Of a stretch of DNA of 17,393 nt, positions 1-5,968 are shown one piece after another. Every line of letters starts with the position of its first letter. Within the stretch, counting starts at the first letter, position 1. The stretch covers positions 1-17,393 of the forward strand of contig CAZOKP010000057.1 in the NCBI GenBank assembly GCA_964580435.1, given 5' to 3'. The notes under the pieces were generated by a model. That model worked only from the letters and a program-made list of their open reading frames with translations. It ran no database searches and was not told where the DNA came from. Source of the stretch: CAZKEW01 sp964580435 (lineage in GTDB: Bacteria; Acidobacteriota; Aminicenantia; Aminicenantales; UBA8522). Position numbers and translations under genes: made by a program.

Positions 1-34
1 GCCGCATTAGCATCTGCTCCCGCTTTAATCCCAT
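1..34 (-). CDS. 5' end of an unidentified gene running off the left edge
   Basis: On the minus strand an ATG at 34-32 is preceded by a near-ideal Shine-Dalgarno sequence (GGAGGAAGAA just upstream) and opens a frame read as MGLKREQMLMR before the window ends. Only 11 codons are visible, so no function can be given. It lies 234 bases downstream of the histidine kinase gene on the same strand, so it could be a later member of that transcription unit (a response regulator is a common partner), but nothing in these residues shows that. A 13-base palindrome GTTCTTATAGAAC (237-249) lies in the gap. Confidence 0.5.
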   Translation of the reverse strand, partial: MGLKREQMLMR

Positions 35-268
35 TTCTTCCTCCTCTCCGATTTAGCTATTTTTCTCCGGGAGATCATAGATTATGCAGAGTTTTCTTTT
101 CCCTGCTGGCAGATAGTTGCCGAAGGTATGTATATCAGGGTTTTCGCCAAAAAGCCATCGCATTTTAGGAGGTCCACCGGGCCTGCATCAAGAAGGAGAA
201 GATCCAAGAGACAATCGTACGGACTGATGGATGATCGTTCTTATAGAACTTGAAACCAGGGCCGACTT

Positions 269-1279
269 TCAAGCTAGAGGCAGAACGATTCGGAAAATGG
301 CGCCTTTCTTAGGATTGTCCAGAATTTCTACCCGACCTCGGTGAGCCTCAACGATCTTTTTCACAATCGTGAGCCCCAAGCCAGTCCCGCCTTTCTTGGT
401 CGAAAAAAAGGGCAGAAAGACTTCCCCCTTTTTATGCGAGGGAATTCCGCAACCTTGGTCGCTCACCTCGAGAAACAGCCTCTTCCCTTTTTGAAAGGTC
501 GCTACCGAGACGATTCCGCCTTCGGGGGAAGCTTCGACTGCATTGCTCAAAAGGTTAATCAGGACCTGCTTTATCCGCATGGCCTCAAATGAGCACGGAG
601 GAAGGCCTTGAGCCGATTGAACCTGGAGTTCCACCTTCTTTTCCTCGGCCAGATCTCGTACAACTTCGAGGCTCTCTTTTATGACTGGCTGAATATCCTG
701 CGTTGAGGCATGCAGTTCTAACGGGCGGGAAAAATCCAGCATCTCCCTTACCATATTTTCAAGGCGCTGGACTTCCTGAATAATGATATCCAGTTTTTCA
801 TAGTCCTTCTTGTCCCCTTTAAAATTGCTCTTTAAAGAGCGACTGAAGCCGCCTATGGCGACCAAGGGTGTTTTCATGTCGTGGGCTAGGCAGGAAGCCG
901 TTTTTCCAATCGCTGCCAAGCTTTCGGCCTCGTGCAACCGCATCTGCTCTTTTCTCTCTCGGTCCCTCAAAACTCCCAGAACCGCCGCGACGAGATTATA
1001 GAGCACCATTTCTAGGAGACTGTTGATATCCTCCGTAGAAGAGGCTGTCCAGTGGACGATGGTGAAGGGAAGATAGAGTATTGTGATACTCAAGGACGCC
1101 ACGAGTCCGCCCCGCAAACCAAACCACAAGCCGGAGAGAAGAATCGGTATAAAATAAAGGCCCTGATAGAAAATATGGTAACGGTGGGCCTCGAGCTCAG
1201 TTGAATAATGAAAAAAAGTGATGGTCGCGACGACCAAGACAATGACAAGGATCCTGGCTTTGGAACCTTTGGTTGCCAT
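269..1279 (-). CDS. Membrane-bound sensor histidine kinase (HisKA/HATPase_c)
   Basis: This gene encodes a two-component sensor kinase of 336 residues when read from the ATG at 1279. Residues about 8-105 form three or four hydrophobic segments with little periplasmic sequence, so it is a membrane-embedded sensor without an obvious ligand domain. A short linker leads to the dimerisation/phosphoacceptor helix with LAHDMKTPLVAI (phospho-His about residue 133). The ATP-binding domain shows the N box NLLSNAVEA (about 243-250), G1 box DQGCGIP (about 274), F box PFFSTK and G2 box GGTGLGL (about 297-303), so it should be active. The frame stays open upstream to a TTG at 1369 (366 residues), but neither start has a good ribosome site. 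The TTG has none, while the ATG has a weak GAGAAAA. I prefer the ATG because hydrophobic sequence begins soon after it. The signal sensed and the partner regulator are unknown. Confidence 0.88.
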   Translation of the reverse strand: MATKGSKARILVIVLVVATITFFHYSTELEAHRYHIFYQGLYFIPILLSGLWFGLRGGLVASLSITILYLPFTIVHWTASSTEDINSLLEMVLYNLVAAVLGVLRDRERKEQMRLHEAESLAAIGKTASCLAHDMKTPLVAIGGFSRSLKSNFKGDKKDYEKLDIIIQEVQRLENMVREMLDFSRPLELHASTQDIQPVIKESLEVVRDLAEEKKVELQVQSAQGLPPCSFEAMRIKQVLINLLSNAVEASPEGGIVSVATFQKGKRLFLEVSDQGCGIPSHKKGEVFLPFFSTKKGGTGLGLTIVKKIVEAHRGRVEILDNPKKGAIFRIVLPLA

Positions 1280-1416
1280 GATTCGCTTTTCTCGCAAGCA
1301 CGATTCCTTCCGGATGAGTTGCCGGAGCAAAAGTGAATCGAGAGTCTCTATCTCTGCGCCATTTGCCAAGATGGAACGAAGAATCCAGCAGGATAGAAAA
1401 CTCCTTTAAGTTATTA

Positions 1417-1445
1417 ATTTTATCAGATAAATGTATTTCTTTCCA
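1417..1445 (-). promoter_or_regulatory. Candidate sigma70 promoter for the histidine kinase
   Basis: Read on the minus strand, TGGAAA (1445-1440) and TAAAAT (1422-1417) are separated by 17 bases, matching the -35 and -10 consensus at 4/6 and 5/6. Transcription would start near 1410. Just inside the predicted leader lies AAAGGAG (1407-1401), a strong ribosome site, yet no ATG, GTG or TTG in the kinase frame follows at usable distance. Confidence 0.4.
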
Positions 1446-1610
1446 CTTCCTAACCTAATCTATAGGCAGTTCCAATTATGTGATGATGGAACAGGGGCTT
1501 TGGAAAGGGTTGCAGCCACCATGACGCGGAGATCAGCCTGAGAGCCCGTCTTGGGAAGGCAGCCGCAGGCTTCCTTCAGGCCAAGGCTCTAAGGATGGGT
1601 ACCAGAGGAG

Positions 1611-1645
1611 ATTTTGGGGACAGATTGGAATGTTGTCCCCAAAAT
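1611..1645. repeat. REP-like palindrome with GGGGACA/TGTCCCC arms
   Basis: Arms 1611-1622 (ATTTTGGGGACA) and 1634-1645 (TGTCCCCAAAAT) are perfect 12-base reverse complements around an 11-base loop. No T run follows on either strand, so it does not look like an intrinsic terminator. The GGGGAC...GTCCCC core and 11-base loop recur in the hairpin at 14272-14302, which suggests one dispersed family. Such short GTCCCC palindromes resemble repetitive extragenic elements linked to RAYT transposases; that link is inferred, as no transposase gene is in the window. Confidence 0.6.
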
Positions 1646-1670
1646 AAAATAGGCTATGCCTGGAGTCTTG

Positions 1671-1705
1671 GGCCGGAGGAGCAGAGAAAGACGAGCTCTC
1701 CGGCC
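1671..1705. repeat. GC-rich hairpin upstream of tRNA-Ala
   Basis: GGCCGGAG (1671-1678) and CTCCGGCC (1698-1705) are exact reverse complements. After one bulged G the stem can continue with AGC (1680-1682) against GCT (1695-1697), giving about 11 pairs. No T tract follows. The function is unknown; it could be a structured transcript or a chance GC-rich palindrome. Confidence 0.4.
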
Positions 1706-1831
1706 GCCGATCGGAACGAGGAGCCGAGCCCTTTCAAAGCTCGTATCCAATCATCACAGAAAACGAGATGCTTCCCCCTTATAGAGGAGGGTAGAAAAAA
1801 ATCGGAGAAAATGGTATTTTACTTCAGATGT

Positions 1832-1907
1832 GGGCGGTTAGCTCAGCTGGGAGAGCGCAGCGTTCGCAACGCTGAGGTCGGGGGTTCAAGTCCCCTACCG
1901 TCCACCA
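1832..1907 (+). tRNA. tRNA-Ala, anticodon CGC
   Basis: The 76 bases fold into a complete cloverleaf. The acceptor stem is GGGCGGT with ACCGTCC, the D stem GCTC with GAGC, the anticodon stem CAGCG with CGCTG around loop TTCGCAA, and the T stem GGGGG with CCCCT around TTCAAGT. The 3' CCA is encoded. Anticodon CGC reads alanine codon GCG, and the acceptor stem carries the G3:U70 wobble pair that is the main alanine identity element, so anticodon and identity agree. Eight T residues follow at 1909-1916, which together with the folded tRNA could help end transcription. The gene stands alone in the plus direction, 92 bases before the transporter gene. Confidence 0.97.
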
Positions 1908-1999
1908 ATTTTTTTTGCCTCTGATAAGCGTCCTGCCCGGGAAAGGAGATCGGACGACTGGAGGAGAGGGAAGCACTCGGACGAACAAGAGATGAACCG

Positions 2000-2716
2000 A
2001 TGATCAGCGGTGAAATCACAGTTTTGGCGGGGACGGCAGCCTCCATCGGGCTGATTCATACTCTCCTTGGCCCTGACCACTACGTTCCATTTATCGCCAT
2101 GAGCCGGGCCAGGAGGTGGCCTCTTCCCAAGACTCTTGTCATTTCCTTTCTCTGCGGATTGGGCCATATCCTGAGCTCTGTTGCCCTTGGGTTCCTCGGA
2201 ATCGCTCTGGGCATAACTCTGACGCGTCTTGAGGGGATGGAGTCTTGGAGGGGGAGCTTGGCCGCCTGGCTGCTCATCGGGTTCGGCCTGGCCTATTTTG
2301 TCTGGGGCCTGCACAGGGCTCAGAAGCAAAAGTCTCATGCCCATCCCCATCTCCATTCGGATAGCGGCGAGCATCATCATGCTCACACTCATCAGGATGA
2401 GCACTTTCATCTTCATCGGCGCGGCAAGGGTCCTTCGATTACTCCCTGGGTTCTTTTTACTATTTTCGTGTTTGGTCCGTGTGAGCCGCTCATCCCTCTC
2501 CTGATGTATCCTGCGGCAAAACACAATTTGTGGGGAGTTGGTTTGGTCACCCTGGCGTTTGGCCTGACGACCATCCTGACCATGCTCGTCCTGATCGCCC
2601 TGTCTGCTTGGGGGTTGAGCTTTCTGCCGCTGGGGCGGATGGAGAGATACGCTCATGCCCTGGCAGGAGCAATGATCCTTATCTCCGGCCTCAGCGTCAA
2701 ATTGCTCGGCTTATAA
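2000..2716 (+). CDS. NicO/TauE-SafE-like membrane transporter with His-rich loop
   Basis: This is a 238-residue polytopic membrane protein of the sulfite exporter TauE/SafE / NicO (RcnA, UreH-like) superfamily, whose members move nickel, cobalt or other small ions. The first segment carries HTLLGPDHYVPF (residues 20-31), which resembles the metal-site HxxxxxD/H signature of nickel-cobalt permeases. A second conserved patch is CGLGHILSS (52-60), and a later one FGPCEPLIP (158-166). Between the two halves lies a hydrophilic loop with 12 histidines between residues 113 and 139, typical of metal-binding loops in nickel/cobalt exporters. I infer transport or export of a divalent metal; the substrate cannot be read from sequence. 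The ATG at 2000 follows AAGAG weakly. The gene leads a likely plus-strand unit with the next two genes. Confidence 0.8.
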   Translation: MISGEITVLAGTAASIGLIHTLLGPDHYVPFIAMSRARRWPLPKTLVISFLCGLGHILSSVALGFLGIALGITLTRLEGMESWRGSLAAWLLIGFGLAYFVWGLHRAQKQKSHAHPHLHSDSGEHHHAHTHQDEHFHLHRRGKGPSITPWVLFTIFVFGPCEPLIPLLMYPAAKHNLWGVGLVTLAFGLTTILTMLVLIALSAWGLSFLPLGRMERYAHALAGAMILISGLSVKLLGL

Positions 2717-2768
2717 GCCGGGCTGATCATGTGTGTCCGATGGCTTACCCTCGAGTGAGCACGCTGCC

Positions 2769-3287
2769 ATGAAATTCGTTGTTGACTGTATGCTGGGCAA
2801 GTTGGCCAAATGGCTCAAGATCCTCGGGTTCGATGTCGTCTATGATAATAAAGCGGAGGATAGCGAGCTGCTCAATATCGCCCGCAAGCAAGGCCGGATT
2901 CTCTTGACCAGGGACGTCCGGCTGCTCGGAGGAGCAAAAGATATACCCGGCCTCTTCATCGAAAGTGAAAAATGGCAGGACCAGGTTGAGCAGGTGCTCA
3001 AGAAGCTAAATCTCCGGCCTCACGCCAAGCCATATTCGCGCTGCATCCAGTGCAACGTCGAGCTTAAGAACTTGCCGAAAGGGAAAGCGAAGAATCTGGT
3101 AGCGCCGTTTGTCTTTGAACACGCTGCGTCCTTTGCTGTCTGTCCGGAGTGCGGCCGCGTCTTTTGGCAGGGGACGCATTTTGAGGACATGGAGTCTAAG
3201 ATGGTGGAGATTCTCGGAAAAAAGAGGAGGGCGAGAAAAGAAAAGGAGCGATCGGCTGTCAAAACCCGCACAAAATCGTATAATTGA
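2769..3287 (+). CDS. Mut7-C RNase-domain protein with zinc ribbon
   Basis: The 172-residue product begins KFVVDCMLGKLAKWLKILGF, the hallmark opening of Mut7-C RNase-domain proteins, a PIN-like fold first noted at the C-terminus of animal Mut-7. Acidic residues suited to metal-dependent nuclease chemistry are D6, D31 and D49 (in LLTRDVRL). The second half holds two CxxC pairs, C92/C95 and C125/C128, forming a probable zinc ribbon, followed by a lysine/arginine-rich tail (about 151-168) that may bind RNA. The frame extends 12 codons upstream to 2733, but family members start directly with this motif, so I use the ATG at 2769. It is 52 bases after the transporter gene and 25 before the small membrane protein. 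RNase activity is a family-based prediction; bacterial members have little experimental work that I know of. Confidence 0.82.
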   Translation: MKFVVDCMLGKLAKWLKILGFDVVYDNKAEDSELLNIARKQGRILLTRDVRLLGGAKDIPGLFIESEKWQDQVEQVLKKLNLRPHAKPYSRCIQCNVELKNLPKGKAKNLVAPFVFEHAASFAVCPECGRVFWQGTHFEDMESKMVEILGKKRRARKEKERSAVKTRTKSYN

Positions 3288-3312
3288 ATGAAAGGAGAAA
3301 AGAGGTAAGACG

Positions 3313-3690
3313 ATGGACAAACACGTTCATTTCATAGCCATTCTCTGGATTATCTACGGCATCCTGGGCATCTTGTTCGGGTTTTTCGTGTTCCTTTTGC
3401 TCTTTGGAATCTCTTTCATCCCCAACACGGGTGATATCGCTCCCGGAATTCTGAGGATAGCGGCCTGGATCGCCAGCCTCTTCTTTATGGCTTTGGCCCT
3501 GCCTCAGCTTATCGGCGGGATCGCTCTTCTCAAGAGGGAGGAGTGGGGAAGAATCCTGATCTTGGTGGTTTCCTTCTTCCATCTCATCAATTTTCCTCTC
3601 GGGACGGCGCTGGCCGTTTACTCGCTGGTGATATTACTCCGGGAAGATACGGTCAGGCTTTTCGGGCCTTCCGGCCTGAGAAAGCCGTGA
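3313..3690 (+). CDS. Small membrane protein of unknown function
   Basis: I do not recognise a named family. The 125-residue protein has hydrophobic stretches at about 10-33, 46-73 and 81-109 (the last may be two helices), with short charged links such as LKREEWGR and a charged tail, so it is a three- or four-helix inner-membrane protein. There is no signal peptide or catalytic motif. The ATG at 3313 follows AGAGGTAAG at normal spacing. It sits 25 bases after the Mut7-C gene in the same direction and may share its transcript. Small four-helix proteins like this are common beside unrelated genes, so the context says little. Confidence 0.72.
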   Translation: MDKHVHFIAILWIIYGILGILFGFFVFLLLFGISFIPNTGDIAPGILRIAAWIASLFFMALALPQLIGGIALLKREEWGRILILVVSFFHLINFPLGTALAVYSLVILLREDTVRLFGPSGLRKP

Positions 3691-3754
3691 GAAAATAAGG
3701 AGTGTTCTCCCTGAGAATTGTCCGCTTTCAACCCTTCTCCCAGCCACATTCTCC

Positions 3755-3783
3755 TTGACAGGTAAAGAAAATTGATATCTAAT
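3755..3783 (+). promoter_or_regulatory. Strong sigma70-type promoter for the radical SAM gene
   Basis: A perfect -35 box TTGACA (3755-3760) is followed after exactly 17 bases by TCTAAT (3778-3783), 5/6 of the -10 consensus. Transcription would begin near 3790, giving a leader of about 90 bases before the ATG at 3880. This is the best vegetative promoter match I found in the window and marks the radical SAM gene as a separate transcription unit. Confidence 0.65.
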
Positions 3784-3879
3784 ATTTTGATGAAAGGGAA
3801 ATTGTATTACTGATGGGAATTATTGAAGCGGCGGTGGTGTTTTGCTCTGGGCGAGATTCGATCGAGGAGAAGGACGGCC

Positions 3880-5445
3880 ATGACTGAAAAAGAAAGGAAA
3901 CAAACGATGACATCCTCACCGAACGAATTGAATAAGCAGGCGGCACAACAGGCAACACCCGTCGCGGCCCAGGCGCCCACCAATGGAAATCGCAGGTCAT
4001 CGCAGCGCCGAATGGTGAGCGCAATCTCCTGGGCAGGGCCAAAGCTGGTGCGGATAGGGCCTCTGCGGAAGGCCTTGGTCAATTCCTGGGAAAAACGCAT
4101 GCGTGAAGGCTGCAAAGCAGAGATTGAATCCGGGCTCAGGCCTCCGGGAATCACTCAGGACAGGACAGAGATGGGGATCTCCATTTTGCATGCCATCGCG
4201 CGGACGTTGGGAAGAGGGGGCCTCAGCAAGGCGAGCATGGACCGGCTTTTGAACGTTTTGGTCGGGGATTCCCTGGTTAATCATGGGATTGTCAGCGCCA
4301 AAGAAAGCTTTAAGGCGCAGCATGGAGTGAGACCTCCTGGCTTCTTGCTCATCAGTCCGACCAAGGCCTGCAATCTTCGGTGCGAAGGGTGCTATGCCGA
4401 TTCCGGACCCGCTAAGGAAAAGCTGGAATGGCCGATCATCGACCGCATGATCAAGGAAGCAAAAGAGCTCTGGGGCGCTCCTTTCATCGTTATCAGCGGG
4501 GGCGAGCCTTTGGCCTACAGGGATGAGGGCAAGACGGTGCTTGACCTTGCGGAACGGCATCCCGGGTCCTATTTCATGATGTATACCAACGGCACGCTCA
4601 TCGATGATGAGGTGGCCCGGCGGCTGAGCAAGCTGGGTAATTTGAGCCCAGCGATCTCGGTGGAGGGTTTGCGTGAGCCGACAGACAAGCGCCGCGGTGC
4701 CGGCGTATTTGATAAAGTCGTCGCGGCCATGGAGCGATTGCACCGGGAAAAAGTGATGTTCGGCGTTTCCATGACAGCGACGCGCGATAATGCCGACCTC
4801 CTGCTCTCGGATGAGGTCGTTGATTTTTACTTCAAGAAGATGGGCGCAACCTATGGCTGGGTCTTCCATTATATGCCCATGGGCCGTGCCTTCACCTTAA
4901 AGATGCTTCCGACGCCCCAGCAGCGTCTCAGGATGTGGCAGCGGGCCTGGCAGCTCGTCTATGAACGGCACCTGTTTATCGCCGATTTCTGGAACAGCGG
5001 TACGGCCGCGCTCGGCTGCATCAGCGCCGGACATGAAGGCGGTTATCTTACGGTCGACTGGAACGGCGCCATTAGTCCCTGTGTGTTCGCTCCTTATTCA
5101 CCTATGAATATCCATGATGTCTATGCCCGGGACAAGACGCTCAATGATGTTTGGGAGCACCCGTTCTTCGCCAAGCTGCGGAAGTGGCAGTGGGATTACA
5201 GCAATGAAAAGAAATACACCAGGGGGAGCTGGCATGGGAACTGGATGATGCCCTGCCCGATTCGCGATCATTATGGCGAATTCCGCCAGATGCTTACCGA
5301 ATTCAGCCCGACGCCGGTGGACGAGAACGCCAAGGCGGCGATGCTCGATCCGGAATATCAGCAGGGCATGAAAGAATATAACCGCGCCGTCGCCGAGTTG
5401 TTTGAACCGATCTGGAAATCGAAATATATGGGAGAAAAAAAGTAG
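3880..5445 (+). CDS. Radical SAM protein with SPASM-like C-terminal region
   Basis: The 521-residue product is a radical SAM enzyme. The cluster-binding CxxxCxxC motif is in TKACNLRCEGCYAD (C164, C168, C171 from the ATG at 3880), and the SAM-contacting ISGGEP follows at about 205-210. A barrel continues with YTNGTLID and ISVEGL. The C-terminal region has cysteines at about 380, 401 and 459 in GCISAGHEGG, ISPCVFAP and MPCPIRDH, set as in SPASM/twitch extensions that bind an extra iron-sulfur cluster. About 140 residues precede the core: a low-complexity start rich in Gln and Ala, then a helical region. The frame opens at 3823, but the ATG at 3880 has the clear ribosome site GAGGAGAAGGA. SPASM enzymes often modify peptides or proteins, but no precursor peptide gene or other maturase is adjacent, so the substrate is unknown. 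Confidence 0.88.
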   Translation: MTEKERKQTMTSSPNELNKQAAQQATPVAAQAPTNGNRRSSQRRMVSAISWAGPKLVRIGPLRKALVNSWEKRMREGCKAEIESGLRPPGITQDRTEMGISILHAIARTLGRGGLSKASMDRLLNVLVGDSLVNHGIVSAKESFKAQHGVRPPGFLLISPTKACNLRCEGCYADSGPAKEKLEWPIIDRMIKEAKELWGAPFIVISGGEPLAYRDEGKTVLDLAERHPGSYFMMYTNGTLIDDEVARRLSKLGNLSPAISVEGLREPTDKRRGAGVFDKVVAAMERLHREKVMFGVSMTATRDNADLLLSDEVVDFYFKKMGATYGWVFHYMPMGRAFTLKMLPTPQQRLRMWQRAWQLVYERHLFIADFWNSGTAALGCISAGHEGGYLTVDWNGAISPCVFAPYSPMNIHDVYARDKTLNDVWEHPFFAKLRKWQWDYSNEKKYTRGSWHGNWMMPCPIRDHYGEFRQMLTEFSPTPVDENAKAAMLDPEYQQGMKEYNRAVAELFEPIWKSKYMGEKK

Positions 5446-5472
5446 GCGCCGGCGGGCAGGCAAGCCATCTCT

Positions 5473-5820
5473 TCACCACCTGTATCCCGTGCCGAGAAAA
5501 GGGGTGTTCCTTTGGATGCCCCCTCCATGATTCATGGTGAAATAGAGCTGGAGCCTTATCCTTTGGAAGACGTAGCAATTCAACTCTACCAGAAAAACGT
5601 GGCTTTGGCCCACAAGAAAATCTTCTAAAGTGACAATATCGGCAGGCGTCGAGCCCTGTCCATAGCCGATAACGAGATAGTTCTCTTCGGAGAAGTCCCT
5701 CCTAAAGCTGGCCATCCAGGCAAAGCCCCCTTCAGTCCTCTCCGGAGAATAATAAAGGCGCACATCGCCGTAGTATTTTCCTAAATAGTAGCCCAGACTC
5801 CATTTCCTTTGCGGATGAAT
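5473..5820 (-). pseudogene. C-terminal remnant of a YaiO-type outer-membrane barrel gene
   Basis: On the minus strand an open stretch of about 115 codons starts right after a stop (5823-5821) and ends at TGA (5475-5473). It reads as the last strands of an outer-membrane beta-barrel: alternating patterns such as KWSLGYYLGKYYGDVRLYY, then WMASFRRDF, YLVIGYGQGSTPAD, VELNCYVFQRIRLQLYFTM, ending in an aromatic residue (GYRW) as outer-membrane barrels do. This resembles the end of YaiO-family proteins. There is no ATG with a ribosome site; an internal GTG at 5763 would cut the barrel. The N-terminal periplasmic part and most strands are missing from the 150 bases between here and the next gene. I infer a truncated, non-functional copy. 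The family call rests on recalled pattern, not alignment. Confidence 0.55.
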
Positions 5821-5840
5821 TCAGGGGGGATTTTCCGCCT

Positions 5841-5867
5841 CCTCTCCTCGCCTTCAGAGAGGAGAGG
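5841..5867. repeat. Perfect 9-bp hairpin between remnant and GGDEF gene
   Basis: CCTCTCCTC (5841-5849) and GAGGAGAGG (5859-5867) are exact reverse complements around a 9-base loop. It lies about 100 bases past the stop of the minus-strand response regulator gene, so it could end that transcript, but no T run follows on the minus strand. It also lies just upstream of the truncated barrel gene and could mark a rearrangement point. Confidence 0.45.
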
Positions 5868-5968
5868 CCATCATTGTGCGGAATGATGTTGTTTTCCTGC
5901 CGGGAATTTACCTTTTTCTGGCCTCCTCGGCGCCCGGAACGAAAGCGTCAGGAAGCTTACCCGCCGCA

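Larger units (their letters stand above)
1446..1831. other. Gene-free block with inverted repeats upstream of tRNA-Ala
   Basis: No convincing protein is encoded here on either strand. The one long plus-strand frame has no ribosome site or recognisable product and reads through the tRNA. The block holds a perfect 12-bp inverted repeat (1611-1645), a second hairpin (1671-1705), and an imperfect nested stem around 1533-1579 (CCTG, AAGG and AGCC paired with GGCT, CCTT and CAGG). A stretch near 1520-1550 (ATGACGCGGAG, then ATCAG, then GAGA) vaguely recalls the end of cobalamin riboswitches, but the conserved B12-box core is absent. It may be a structured leader, a repeat-rich spacer or a decayed element. 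The last 16 bases include TATTTT (1815-1820), a possible -10 box for the tRNA. Confidence 0.45.

Noticed and set aside
106..120. Sigma54-like promoter TGGCAG...TTGC on the plus strand
   Set aside because: The distance between the GG and GC elements is one base too short, sigma54 spacing is strict, and no plus-strand gene follows.
1595..1924. Plus-strand open frame of 109 codons running across the tRNA
   Set aside because: Its end (GRLAQLGERSVRNAEVGGSS) is the well-known false translation of a tRNA gene; there is no ribosome site and no recognisable product.
1895..2656. Long minus-strand open frame opposite the NicO-like transporter
   Set aside because: It is rich in Gln, Arg, Pro and Met and is antisense to a clear membrane protein; it looks like a shadow of the codon bias of the opposite strand.
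3997..4869. Minus-strand open frame of 290 codons opposite the radical SAM gene
   Set aside because: Antisense to conserved radical SAM motifs, with His/Arg-rich composition typical of a shadow frame.
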